The notes: generated by a model not told the origin, from the letters alone. A stretch of 64,000 nucleotides of DNA from Dryomyza anilis (GCA_951804985.1 OX638135.1:65922970-65986969); one strand, 5' to 3'. Positions 22,509 through 34,935 are shown, counted from the first letter of the stretch. Numbers and translations: made by a program.

Positions 22509-22731
22509 GCCCACCCACCCACTTTTGTCCACATTCATGTTTCCATCCACTTCCGACCAACACCCACATCAAGCAAACGAACGGACAGACAAATTAACAA
22601 GCGATCAAATGAACAATCGTCAATCGAACAAACGAACGAGCTACTCGAAGCTAGAACAACGATCGAGCAATCGAGCTACTCGAACAACGAACGAGCAATC
22701 GACCTACTCGAACAAACGAGTTACTCGAATA
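22509..22731. repeat. Low-complexity CGAAC / CGAGC / CCCAC tract
   Basis: It begins with CCCACCCACCCAC, then degenerates into repeated ACGAACGAGC, AATCGAGCTACTCGAAC and CAAACGAGTTACTCG motifs with a period near 28 bp. It is less AT-rich than its surroundings. The frames at 22,388-22,597 and 22,507-22,737 fall here and are repeat-derived. Confidence 0.75.
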
Positions 22732-24642
22732 GAATAAAAACTGCAGTCCGCGCAGAAGTGAAATGAGAAAACAAAGAAGCATATAGTGCAAATGCAAACG
22801 CGGGGCAACTCCGTGCAACAGCAAAACAGCAGTTAATTGTGTTGGTGTATGACATGCTTATGATATAATACATAGACTGATATAATAGACTGAGCAGTGT
22901 TTTAATAGATTTTATATAAAACTATTGATAACACTGAAAAGTTCAGAAATATTAATATATATTTTTTATTGTACTTTAATTCTGTTTATAAAAATTGTTC
23001 GTTGAACAGAAAAATAAATTTAACATGAAATCTTAATCAACATTTTTATTCATATACAAAAATCATTATGAGTAAAAATATAATTTAAATAAAATAGCTG
23101 TGTTTATAATGCAGCATACTACCCATGTAAATAAAATTTATTTGTTACTCAAAACTTGTGAATGAGAAACAAAATAAATAACAAATTATCAAATTTTTGT
23201 TTTTTTATATTCTGCAACAAAAATATATTAATTACTCGATGCGACACCATTAATATACATGAAAATTAATCATCATAAACAGATTTTTTATTACCACTTC
23301 AATATGCATTCTCCGAGGTACACTGATCCAAAATTACAAAAATTGACAAAAAATCAATTTGTATATATTGAAATAGTTCTTGATCAAAAAATGCTATAAA
23401 CCCTAAACAAATTTCAATATGGTATTTTGATAAAAAAAAACATTTTTCAAATATTGTATTTATTTATATGAATTAAAATTGTGTAATATTTTAATTCATA
23501 TAATTCTCTGATTTTGGGAAAATAAAATTTATAACAATTTTTGAATATATTTGTAAAGCCGATTTCGAAAATGGCGTGAGATTTTTTCAAAATTCAAAAT
23601 TTTTTAATCATGGTTATATGGTTAAGATGAAAATTATATAGTAATAATTTTGTTGGTTATTAACAAAAATTTTTTCGTTGAACAAAAAAAAAATTAACAT
23701 GAAATCGTAATAAAAATAAAATATTGTTATAAATGTTTCTATAATAATTCCTTTTTTTATTATATGAATTAAAATGCGCACGTAATTTGTTTAATTTGAA
23801 ATTAAATACGCGTGCAAATTTTTTTGAATATAACGTTTTTTTTATTATAAAGGTATATAAATCCAATTTAAATACATAGTATCTTAGTCCAAGAGCAATG
23901 ATTGTACGATAATATTGACCAAAACATTTCTAGATAAGCAAATTTAACCAAAATCCAAATTTGGTCGATTTAATTTGGGAATGACTTAGTTAAAACATTT
24001 TATTATTAAAGGTGGCGATTTTTATCGATCATAATTTTGTTATTTTTTAACTTTCAATAATTTTGAAATGTTCTTGTTACTTTAAATAACAATAAAAACA
24101 AGTATATTATGTTACAAATTTTTTTTAACGATTTTTCAACAAAACGATTTGTATTTTTTGTTAAATTAGATTTTTACTCATAATAATTTTTGTATTTGAA
24201 TAAAAATGTTGATTGAAATTTTATGTTAAATTTATATTTCTTCAACGAACAATTAAATGATACAATTTTTATAAGCAAAATTAAAGCATCGAATAAAAGT
24301 GTCTTTTATTATTTCTGAGTTTTTCTGAATTATTAATAGTTATATATAAAAACTATAAAAATATTGCGCATTCTATTATATCAGTGCGTCACAAAAGCAT
24401 GTCATACAACAACAAAATTAACAGGCTGTGAAAAATGCGTGTGCTGCCCGGGGTAGACTGTTTTCGCTGTTGCACGGAGTTGCTTCTTTGTATTCTAATT
24501 TCACGTCTGCGTGGACTTCAGTTTTTATTTTCGGCGCTTGGCTGCAGCTCGTTTTCTTAATTTTCGAAGCCCGCACGAGACCAGGTACCGAGAATAGTGA
24601 AAAGCATTACTCGTTGTGGCGGGATGTGTTGTAAAAAAATGT
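22732..24642. mobile_element. Fold-back element with long inverted arms; empty hAT site inside
   Basis: The left arm, 22,732-23,085, is the approximate reverse complement of the right arm, 24,175-24,642. Shared blocks include ACTGCAGTCCGCGCAGAAGT, CGTTGAACAGAAAAATAAAT-like and ATTATGAGTAAAAAT-like sequence. The centre (23,086-24,174) is AT-rich and has no transposase. From about 23,455 rightwards it is homologous to 2,085-4,603 and its duplicate. At 23,847-23,854 a single TTATAAAG marks the pre-insertion site of the hAT-type element present in the other two copies. The outer ends are not sharply defined (left end against low-complexity DNA), so the superfamily is unknown. Confidence 0.72.
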
Positions 24643-25189
24643 GAAGCTGGAATGCATAAGGGCGCGGGCGTGCGTGCAAATCCGATCTTTGGCTACAGTT
24701 TAATGACGACCAAAGATGCATTTTGACAAAGTTAGATTGAATTAGATTGAAATAGAATTAAATAGTGTAAAAGTGGGTATTTTTTTTATTTGTATAATTT
24801 GGGTAAAACCTTTGAAATCGATTTTAAATGCAATATATCAATTACCATCATCTTAAGTTAGAAGAACCCTTTTTCAAATCTTGTAGAAAAAGCTAAACCG
24901 ACAATTAGAAAATGTATATTGTAAGCGCAAAAAAATACATTTTTGATATGGTAATCATACTAAAAAAACAAAAAGCTGTTTTTTTTAGCTTTAATTTTAT
25001 AAATTGCAAATTATAAATTTTAAAAAATGAGATAATTTTTTACATTTTAAAAATATTATATATAAACATATACATAAGTCAAACTATTATTAAGTACTAA
25101 AAATAATACATTTTTCTGTATTAAATCAATTGGTCTTCGTTAAACAGTGTATTCTCTCAATTCTTAATAAAAAAAAATTAAAAAAAAAT
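24643..25189. other. AT-rich stretch between fold-back element and duplication copy B
   Basis: Apart from a short GC-rich patch (AAGGGCGCGGGCGTGCGTGC, 24,659-24,678) I see no feature. If the segmental duplication extends leftward, a copy of this stretch should lie just outside the left edge of the window. Confidence 0.5.
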
Positions 25190-27099
25190 TGTGGAGTATA
25201 TATTGAAAGTTTGGAAGCTTTTTTTTCATTTCTACTTTTTGTATGTGTCCACATGGGACAAGCGCGACTTCACTTGTTGCTGCTAGCTGGAGCCTCTTTC
25301 GTTGCTGGCTGCTTCGCTGCATTATGATGCTTTGCAGTTGTTGCCAATGGGTACCGATGAAACAATGTAAAAATAATTTCTCTCCTTGAGACACTACTTT
25401 GTCTTTTTTGAGACAATGTAAAAGTTCAATAAAACGCGTGGTTGGTTTATGTTTAAGTTCAAACGTTATTTCTAATTTAATTTTAAGTTCTTAGTTTTAA
25501 GTAATTGTACGTCGTTCAAAAGTGAACGTTGTGCTGCTGCAGATGTTAAAAGTAGTGATGCCATTACCCAACGGCCAAATATGGCTAAAATGTCTCAAAA
25601 AATTGCTAAATTCATTTTATTTAATACAAAACACTAGATTAGAAACACTTCGGTTAAGTTCCTCATTTTTTGAATAATTTTGGGAATTGGGCACTTAAAT
25701 AGTACCGTTTAAGTTTCCTAAAGTACTTTAATATTTATTTGTTAACCACTTTAATGCAAATATCATCTATTCGGGATCCATGTCGAAACCTAAAAATGTT
25801 GATATTTTTATGCATTTTCCGTAAAAACATTTTGATTTAATAAAAAAGGGACATTTTGAAACTACTCATTTTACAATGATATCATGTTTGAAAGAGGACA
25901 CAGTTAATTTTACTGAAAATATTGAGTCCTTTTGTCTAATTAGTGTGAAACAAAGTTTCTTTCATTAATGGATTTTAATACTCACAAAAAATACCTTTTA
26001 ACAGCGATTTTTACCTATTTGTACTTTTACATACTCCGAGCCAATCTTTTTTCAATATTTGTTATGTTAATAATCGATATTACTATTTTTTTTTGTTTAA
26101 CTAAAGTTATATATTTTAATTAAGTTTTGTAACCAGTCGTTTATTATAATTATTAATAGTTATTACTAGTTTTAAAAAAGCTGTATGCTAATGTATAAAT
26201 TTAAATTATGCTTTTATAAATTGTTCTATCAAAAATATTATACAAAACGAAAAATATTTTTATATTCATTCAAATAGAATCATCAAAGCGAGCGCTTAAA
26301 TAAAAAAATAATTATTTTACATTTTAAATAAATATATCGTTTCATTGTGACGCCCTGTAGTGTTGCTTTTGAATTGTGTATTTTTGAATATTCGCCACAT
26401 GCAAATAAAAATCTAATAAAAAAATAACTAAAATGGCTAAAATAAAAAGTGGCTAAATTTCCGGCTAATACACTCAGAGAAGAAACACATTTTAAAATCA
26501 AGCACAGTCATAGTTGTTTTTAAAATTTTCAACTTTTGATCATACAACCATGTTTTAACAATGCAAAATTTTAATACTAGGTTGAAATACATCAAATCAA
26601 AAATTACAACTTTAAATTAAAAATGCATTTCCAATTTTAAGTTGCAGCAATCTAATATCAAGATTGCAACAACTTTGATTTAAGATTATATCAACTTTAA
26701 AAAAAAATTAAAAATGCAAGGCGTTCTCATTTCAATCTTAAATCAACGTTGTTCGTTGGTGAATTAAAAAATATCAACCTTACTCGACTTTCATGACGGC
26801 TTTTGCTTGATTTAAGGTTGTTTTTGCTTGATTTTACAATGTTTTTACGGCGCGAACAGTATGAACAAATTATTATTGTTGTTTTATGTTTTTGGCAAAT
26901 AGTCAAGAAAAATCGAATTTTTAATACACAAGATCATAGTTCTCTTAATTTTTAATAAAATAAAACAAATATTCTTTATGTGGAGTATATATTAAAAAAG
27001 TTACGCTAGTTTAATGTAACCAATTTTTATTTTTAAAAAAGCCTTTGTTTCATGAATGTATGGAACTTTTCACTAAGGTGTATCCACAGATAACAATAT

Positions 27100-27245
27100 A
27101 ATAATAGTTTGGCGCTACAGTCCTGTATGGAACTTCGGCCGTGCTCTCTCACCATTTAAACTGTGCGTGTTAGATTTGTACTCAAATTGGTGGGGCCTAC
27201 AGTTTAGTGCAGAATCCGAACGGCGGGTGAGAGCTTTTCATAGGC
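27100..27245 (-). mobile_element. tRNA-derived SINE, tail fragment (copy B)
   Basis: Duplicate of 1,917-2,061, with the same truncation before the tRNA-like head. Confidence 0.7.
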
Positions 27246-27652
27246 GTCCCATATTTCCAAAATATGTATGTATTTATATGAATTAAAATAGTGTACTATT
27301 TTTATTCATATAATTCTCTGATTTTGGGAACCTAAATTTTGTAACAATTTTTGAATATATTTGTAAACTGATTTCGAAAATGGCGTGAGATTTTTATCAA
27401 CATTTTTTAAGCATGATTATATGGTTAAGGTGGAAGTTCTATAGTAATAATTTTTTGGTTATTATCAAAAATTGTTCGTTGAACAGATACAAAAAATTAA
27501 CATGAAATCTTAATCAGTATAAAATATTGTTATAAATAATAAATCCTTTTTTTAATATATGAATTTAAATGCGCACGTAATTTGTTTAATTTGAAATAAA
27601 ATACGCGTGTAAATTTTTATGTATGGAATATAATGTTTTTTTTATTATAAAG

Positions 27653-28915
27653 CAAGGATTGAAATCGTAACCGAAACCGAAACAGATATCTGTTTAAAAC
27701 CGTTTCATTTTTAAAACCGAAACCGTTATACGAAAATCAGAAATAAACCGATATCCAAAACCGAAATAAACGGTTTCGGTTTTATACCGGTTTGAAACGG
27801 TTTTTAAAAAAGCATAAAAAGAAACAGGAAAACATATTTTATTTTATATAGATGATCTTAAGTATAAGGCATGTTTAAATGTCATTAAATAAAATTTTGA
27901 GTTCTCAAAATAAAGTTTTTTTGTTGTACAAAAATTCACATGTTGTTTTTTGAGAAACATTGTATCCTAATAACAGTCTTTGGTCTAAAATTTGTTTTTT
28001 TTCATTAATTTGTGTAGCGGTAAATAGAATTAACAACAAAACACCAGCAACTCGAAGCACAATTTTTTTGTTAAAAAATGATTAAATTTTGAATGATATT
28101 GTTTTTTTATTTATTGTATTAGTATAATAAAGTGGGACAAGTTTTGAAAAGTTCATTTGAATTATTTTTAAATTCTTTTAAAGGATGTATTCAATAGAAT
28201 ACCATTTATAAGTCTGAGTTTGATTGATTTATGAATGATTTTTTCAAAACGCCTAAATTTCGGACATATATATTAAGGATACTTATAATAAGGTAACAAA
28301 AAAACAATGGTGATACAAGAAAAAATTAGTAACTAATACGGAAAATAAAGTTCAAGTTCGAACATTTCAAGTATAAAGGCAGATATTTTTTTGCAAATAT
28401 TGCAGTTCACTGAATTGTTGAAATTTAATTTCTTTGGTTTTATGGATGGAAATTGTACAAAATTCTTCTTCTTTTCATGAAGATTAAGAACATTTACCGA
28501 TGTATTCTTCATGCTTTTATTTAAGGTTCGCCTCTCGTCTCTCCTCTGCAATTCAGATCATATCACAGGTGAAGTCAAAATGTTACTTTTCATTGACTTG
28601 TGGTCACGATTGAATTTTTTTCTTGGCGAAATCAATTAAATAATTCAAATAACACAATATTTTCACTAAAATAACAACAAACATTGTTAAATTACGCCTC
28701 CCACTTTACCCCAATATAACAATTTGAACATAACTTAGCACAATATAAACAATGTAAAATTATTTGAAAATTATGGAAAAAAACCGAAATAAAAACCGAA
28801 ACCGTAACTTGGAACCGGTATACCGAAACCGTTTCGTAATAAAAACCTAAAACCGTAACCGAAACGCGAAAAAAACCGAAATCGAAACCGTTATTCGTTT
28901 AGGTTTCAATTCTTG
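27653..28915 (+). mobile_element. hAT-type non-autonomous transposon, copy B
   Basis: Duplicate of 2,469-3,732, with the same CAAGGATTGAAA / TTTCAATTCTTG ends and the same flanking TTATAAAG (27,645-27,652 and 28,916-28,923). Because both copies share the insertion and its target duplication, the transposon inserted before the segmental duplication. Confidence 0.88.
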
Positions 28916-29574
28916 TTATAAAGGTATATAAATCTAATTTAAATACATTGTATTGCGTTACTTTTTCTTAGTGCAAGAGCAATTATTAGTTGACTGATAA
29001 TATTGACCAAAACATTTAAGGTAAACAAATTTAACCAAAATCCAAATTTGGTCGATTTGATTTTGGAATGACTCGTTTAAAACATTTTATTATTTAAAGG
29101 AGTTGATTTTTATCGATCATAATTTTGTTACTTCTTTTTAAATTTTTTAAATTTCAATAATTTTAAAAATTTTTGTTACTTTAAATAACAATAAAAACAA
29201 GTAAATTATGTTTAAGTTTATTATGTTTTTTTAACGATTTTTCAACAACACAATTTGTATTTTCTGATAAATTATATTTTTACTCATAATAATTTTTGTA
29301 TTTGAATAACATTTTTTATTGAGATTTCATTTTAAATTTATTTTTCTGTTCAACGAACAATTAAATGATAAAATTTTTATAAGCAAAATTAAAGCATCGA
29401 ATAAAAGTTTCTTTTATTATTTCTGAGTTTTTCTGAATTATTAATAGTTATATATAAAAACTATTAAAACATTGCGCAGTCTATTATATCAGTGCGTTAC
29501 AAAAGCATGTCATAGAACAACAAAATTAACAGGCTGTGAAAAATGCGGGTGCTGTCCAGGGTAGACTGTTTTCA

Positions 29575-30019
29575 TTACCAAATACACTATAAAATAAAAT
29601 ACAGTATTCAATTTTATAGTTTATTAACAAAATATATGTGAAAAAAATACTATGGGCTAAATAAGAAATACACTAAATTAAAATCATTTTTAAAAACATA
29701 TTTAAATATCTAAAAATGATATAAAGCATATATAAAAATGATAAATATCAATTTAAAAATTACAACATTATAAAAATAAATTAATCTTTGATGGGACATA
29801 TTTATTAATCATTTAAGTAAATGCTTCAATGCTTTATCAAAAATGAACGCATATGCCTCAATTTATATGTCGAAAAACATTTAATGTGTTCGAAGTCATA
29901 CAATTTTAAATTTGTAGGTATTAATAATGGTCATTTACTTAAAAAAGTATAGAATGAATTTGAATATTTGATCAGAAAAAGTACGTTTGCTTAAAAGTAA
30001 ATATTTTTTTTATTAATTT
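29575..30019. other. AT-rich stretch, no feature seen
   Basis: Single-copy AT-rich DNA after the duplication breakpoint. No motif recognised. Confidence 0.5.
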
Positions 30020-30256
30020 GGCTCGCAATCTCGCGACGCTGAAAGAGTGCTGAAAATCCGATGGCGGTTTTACCACTTACTAGCAGCTGACTGCGACAAA
30101 AAAATCGGCAGCTATCTGCAAAACAAATTCATAACATTGCTGGATCGTGAGAAACGATACCATCTAGGCAAAGTACCATCTGCAACACAATCAATGGCAA
30201 CGCACTTATGTCGGTTTCATGCCTCACCCATGTGCCCTTCATCCTCTGGCGTATGA
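30020..30256 (+). other. Unrecognised coding-like island (possible exon relic)
   Basis: A patch clearly richer in G+C than its AT-rich surroundings, open in one plus frame from about 30,023 to the stop at 30,254-30,256. The translation includes SRDAERVLKIRWRFYHLL, AADCDKKIGSYLQNKF and DREKRYHLGKVPSATQ, with mixed charged and hydrophobic residues unlike translated AT-rich noise. An internal Met is at 30,047. I do not recognise the family. No clear splice sites frame it and no neighbouring exon is visible. It could be an exon relic, a captured gene fragment or part of an unknown transposon; it lies about 230 bp left of a large fold-back element. Confidence 0.35.
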
Positions 30257-30483
30257 CTCAATACGACTTGCTTTGCTTTCATCAAGCGTTTAAAATATAA
30301 AATTTTTCTATTTTTTAAGTTCGTATCACACGTTTGACTAAATTGTATCAATTTCAGTTTGCATCAATACAAAATTTGATGATCAAATCGTCAACAAAAA
30401 TAGACGCAATTTGTTCTGTAACCAAATCTTAATTTTATTAAAGCCAAGCAAGTCGTATTGACCCAAGCTCATCTGTAGTATTG

Positions 30484-33055
30484 CCCAAAGACTTTATATA
30501 TACTAAGATAGAAACTTTGGGTGCCGGTGTAGTTTTAGGGTGCCATCAAAATTGTCACATTTCGGGTATTGGATAATTGGGTGTAATTTTTATCCGCGAG
30601 AGCGGGAGAACTGAAGTGACGGCACAACAACAAAATATGTCATAGAATTGATTTAATGTTTCTAGTATTTTTGATGAAACATCAAAGCAAGCTTTATTTT
30701 TTATGAAAATATCAGAACTTGTAGGATTTGAATCTTCAATTTTTGATATTCATTGATAAATTATTCATTTTACCATTTTTATATGTAAATTCCTTTCTAT
30801 TTTGTCACAGATGAACATCTACGCATTTTTGTTGTGTTTTTAGTTTTGACGTTTCTTCTAAAGAAAGGTGCAACAAGATCGACACTTATTATTACCTCTC
30901 AGTCTTTGTTTGTGCGGCTGAACTACAGCCACAATAAATTAACGAATTGCTTCAATATTTCAAGGATTTTTGCTAAAACATTCAAACATGGTTTATTTTT
31001 GATGAAAATTTCAGAACTTGTAGAATTTTGATCTTCAATTTCTGATATTCTCTGAAAAATTATTCATTTTATCATAGTTAAAATACTTTTTTTATTGATA
31101 TAAATTAATAGGCAATGAAATTATAAATTTTTGTGAAATAGTTAATAAATATTTTCATTTAATTTTATATTATGGTTAAAACTATAGAAATCAATAAAAT
31201 GTAAACATTTCTGATAAAGTATAAATTTAATTTTTCAAAAAAAAGTATTAAAAAACACCACATTTTTTGTTTTTTTTTTTTAATTTTTCTTATGGTATGA
31301 CAATTGCATCTTATGGTTAGGCTTTTAGAAATTATTCATTTCTAAAAATTGATAATATAAATTTTAAAAAATTATAAAATTTACAATCCGAGCAGAAAAC
31401 CACATTTTTATTTCATTTCATCCACATTTTTGTTTTGGGTTTAAGTCAGCCTTTTATTTACGCGTACTGACTTTTCTTTCTAAAACCCATTGTAAATTTA
31501 GTATATATTATATTAAAATATATTAAGAAAAACAGTAATATATGAAAAATGTTATCAAAAATTATAATATAAATAAAAAAGTATACAAAAAATGGGAAAT
31601 TTTTATATGAAAATAGTAAGAAGATTTTCACATAAATAATTTTGATTATTATATTGGCAATTTTTTTATATGAAAATAGTAAGAAAGTTTTCATATAAAT
31701 AATTTTGATTATTTTCATATTAAAAAAATATTGATTTACAAAGAGCTTTAATTTAACTAAAATTCTCAACTGTACAGTTATATATTTTTTTTTTTTAATT
31801 TATATTATCAATTTTTAGAAATGAATAATTTCTAAAAGCCTAACCATAAGATGCAATTGTCATACCATAAGAAAAATTAAAAAAAAAAAACAAAAAATGT
31901 GGTGTTTTTTAATACTTTTTTTTGAAAAATTAAATTTATACTTTATCAGAAATGTTTACATTTAAATGATTTATATAGTTTTAACTATAACATAAAATTA
32001 AATGAAAATATTTATTAACTGTTTCACAAAGATTTATAATTTCATTGTCTATTAATTTATATCATTAAAAAAATGTATTTGAAAAATTTTATTTGAAAAT
32101 AAAGTTTTAATATTGATTATCAATTTTTACAAAATGATTATGTAAATGTTCTGTTTCACAATAATTATAATGTTTTGGATTTCATATTTTAATTTCATAA
32201 AAATATTAAAACTTTAAATGTAAATATTGTATTTTAAGTTTTTTTTTTAATGGAAATTTTTGCTGAAAGTCAAATTTTGCATGTGTTTAAATGTCTTCAA
32301 CTATTTAAATATGTGCAATGAAATTGACAATGTTCATGAATGTATGGGTGCAATTTACACCAATCTTTAAATGTGTTCGTTACTTTCTACTTGTAAAAAC
32401 AGACATAAGAAAAAAACATGGATGTCTGTCTGTAAAAAACAGAAACAGAATTTATATATAACTATAATAAAATGAATAATTTTTCAGAGAATATCAGAAA
32501 TTGAAGATCAAAATTCTACAAGTTCTGAAATTTTCATCAAAAATAAACCTTTTTTGAATGTTTTAGCAAAAATCCTTGAAATATTGAAGCAATTCGTTCA
32601 TTTGTTGTGGCTGTAGTTCAGCCGCACAAACAAAGACTGAGTGGTAAGAATAAGTGTCGATATTGTTGCACATGTCTTTAAAAGAAACGTCAAAACTGAC
32701 AAAACAACAAAAATGCGTAGATGTTCATCTGTGACAAAATAGAAAGAAATTTACGTATAAAAATGGTAAAATGAATAATTTATCAAAGAATATCAAAAAT
32801 TGAAGATTAAAATTCTACAAGTTCTGATATTTTAATAAAAAATAAAGCTTGCTTTAATGTTTCATCAAAAATACTAGAAACATTAAAGCAATTCTATGAC
32901 ATATTTTGTTGTTGTGCCGTCACTTCAGTTCTCCCGCTCTCGCGGATAAAAATTACACCCAATTATCCAATACCCGAAATGTGACAATTTTGATGGCACC
33001 CAAAAACTACACCGGCACCCAAAGTTTCTATGTTAGTATATATAAAGTCTTTGGG
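30484..33055. mobile_element. Large fold-back DNA transposon with ~0.9-kb inverted arms
   Basis: The left arm, 30,484-31,375, and right arm, 33,055 back to about 31,790, are inverted copies. Both ends begin CCCAAAGACTTTATATATAC when read inward, followed by AACTTTGGGTGCCGGTGTAG and GAGAGCGGGAGAACTGAAGT. Each arm carries twice a module of about 110 bp (TTTGATGAAAATTTCAGAAC, CTTGTAGAATTTTGATCTTC, ATTATTCATTTTA), at about 30,672 and 30,969 on the left. The right arm has about 380 bp of extra sequence at 32,085-32,465. The central 31,376-31,789 holds a 68-bp tandem duplication (about 31,600-31,725) but no transposase. Frames at 30,834-31,031 and 32,906-33,091 lie in the arms. I see no clear target duplication; the right end abuts a SINE fragment. 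Superfamily unknown. Confidence 0.85.
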
Positions 33056-33180
33056 GCCTACAGTTTATTGCCGAATCCGAACGGCGTGTGAGAGCTTTTC
33101 ATAGACAATGCTTTACTCTCGTAGGTTTGCCATTTACTGTCGAGAGGTAGCGTCGCATAGAAAAATGGTTACCGTTATAC
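33056..33180 (-). mobile_element. tRNA-derived SINE, internal fragment
   Basis: Matches the middle of the SINE (GCCGAATCCGAACGGCG, TAGGTTTGCCATTTACTG, GAGAGGTAGCG). The tail half is cut off by the fold-back element, and the head is replaced by unrelated GACTTTT-rich sequence. Confidence 0.7.
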
Positions 33181-34811
33181 GACTTAAGTGGCAAAATGCG
33201 ACCTTTTTATTGCCATGAGACCATGAGACGACTTTATAAAAATTACCTTATTTTGCGACTTTTTAGAATTGGAGTGACTTTTTAGATTTATTTAAATTAT
33301 TTCAGAAAATTTATTTAAATTAGACCTCCAAAACATTTTTAAATTTCCGGACCATAAGTTTAAAAAACTTAATATTTTCAAATTGAGATATTTAGGTCAA
33401 AGCCAATAATGCAAAAAAACCCGAACATTTAAAAATTCTCCGATATGTGACAAATAAAAAACATAACAAGTTTTTAGATATAAGTGATTGATCATGACGT
33501 CAACAAAAAATTTAAAAAAAGTGGGAAAACAAATTGTGGACATTTTGTTTAGCTAACCGTTGTACATCGTGTATAATTATTGCAAGGATAGAATGTGTAT
33601 CCCAGGAAACTGATAGAAATATGACTATTCGGTTTCGAAAGACCATCTTCATTGATAGTTAACGTGGATCATGTCGAAAATCAGGATTTATAAATCGTAT
33701 ATAATCAATAAGAGATGTGACAAAAAATTTAGAGTATTTCACATTTGCACATTTTCATAAAGTAAATATCAGATTTAAATTGAGATCATTTGAAATTCCA
33801 AAGAAAAGTGATCCAATGTGACCAATTAAAAGCTATGAATATTACAAATATTGAAATTTTGTAAAACTAAAAAGTTAGAAGAAATGGTGTCCAACGGCTG
33901 ATGGTGGGCTTGAAGACTAAAATATGATCTTCCGTTCTATTTAATTCAGAAATATAAATCATTATTTATTTTTAAAAACTATGGAGTATTGTTCTTCATT
34001 TGTGATAAGATTTTTCTTTTTACCATGTTAATTTTTAAGTTATGAATAAAAGAAAAACTAAAAAAATTCGTTTACATACAATCAAGCGAAGAACTTTTTT
34101 TTCATCATGGATAACACACTGATCGTTTACGCTTCTTACAACCTCGGATCTTTATGTCAGAAGAACAAATACCGTATTTGGAAGTTACGCAGGGCGCAGC
34201 GCATAAAAATATCATAAAATCGTGAGATTTTAATTTTTAAAAAGCATGCAATGGTCGTATTTAATTCTGCGACAACAACAATTGACAAGCATGAAGTTGG
34301 TGCAATTTCTGCATGTTTTGGTGCTTTTGAGCTTGAATAAAATTCGCATTTAGTTGATTGCACAAAATGATCTTATAGGCTCAAGACCGCGGGTGAGGAA
34401 GCTTGGTAGCTTCCGAAGCAGCTGTACGGTCAGCCAAGAACTTTTTGTTTTTGTCAATGGTTGTTTGTTTCACTCCCCAGTATATCCAGCACTTTGTATC
34501 TGGCAAGACCTTGAGCCCGCAAAAACAATATTTTTGCAATAATTATATTTATTTAATTGAAATCTCAGAATTGATTATTAAATAATACAAAATTTTAAGT
34601 ACAAGGCTTATGATCCAACGTATGGCACAATTTATCTTATAAAAATATTGGAATTATCTGGAATTCGGTAAGAAATATGAAATATTTGTACCTTTGTTTT
34701 TTATAAATTAATTATTTTTGTTACGCTGTATTGTTAATAAATAAAGACAAGATGTTTCGACTTTTTCTGCCCGGGTGCGACTTTTTTTGACACTTTTTTT
34801 GACTTTTTTTT
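33181..34811. other. AT-rich stretch with no confident feature
   Basis: The first 120 bp and the last 60 bp both carry GCGACTTTTT-like repeats (33,190-33,290 and 34,755-34,815), perhaps a shared repeat flanking the SINE pieces. A slightly GC-richer patch at 34,375-34,530 has short frames on the plus strand, and 34,157-34,363 is open on the minus strand. None resembles a protein I know. Confidence 0.45.
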
Positions 34812-34935
34812 GACAACGGTAACCCTGGCTGGGGATCGAACCGGGGACCTTTCGGCTCGTAGTCGAACGCACCATCGACTTTCGCTCGTAGTCCAACGAG
34901 TGCGCTGGACCAGACGTGCTACCGACGCTACATCC
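34812..34935 (-). mobile_element. tRNA-like SINE head with an internal duplication
   Basis: Minus strand: GTAGCGTCGGTAGCACGTCT, TGGTCCAGCGCACTCG, and a B box GGTTCGATCC just before CCCAGCCAGGGTTACC. The segment GACTACGAGC(C)GAAAG occurs twice (about 34,852-34,870 and 34,875-34,895), a duplication of about 33 bp across the anticodon/variable region. It resembles the heads at 17,203-17,267 and 48,182-48,254 but is a different subfamily. The tRNA-like fold is broken by the duplication, so it is not a working tRNA gene. Frames on both strands here are incidental. Confidence 0.7.

Larger units (their letters stand above)
25190..29574 (+). repeat. Segmental duplication copy B
   Basis: Near-identical direct repeat of 1-4,574. 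It contains the same SINE fragment, hAT-type element with its TTATAAAG duplication, and fold-back right half. Homology ends at AGACTGTTTTC (29,574), inside the fold-back arm, after which unrelated AT-rich sequence starts. The breakpoint in a repeat arm suggests repeat-mediated rearrangement. Frames at 26,283-26,501 and 28,333-28,551 mirror those in copy A and are not called genes. Confidence 0.9.

Noticed and set aside
31458..31769. 103-codon Ile/Phe-rich minus-strand frame that could look like a membrane protein
   Set aside because: It comes from AT-rich sequence with a 68-bp tandem duplication in the fold-back centre. The hydrophobic composition is what TTT/ATT-rich DNA gives by chance.
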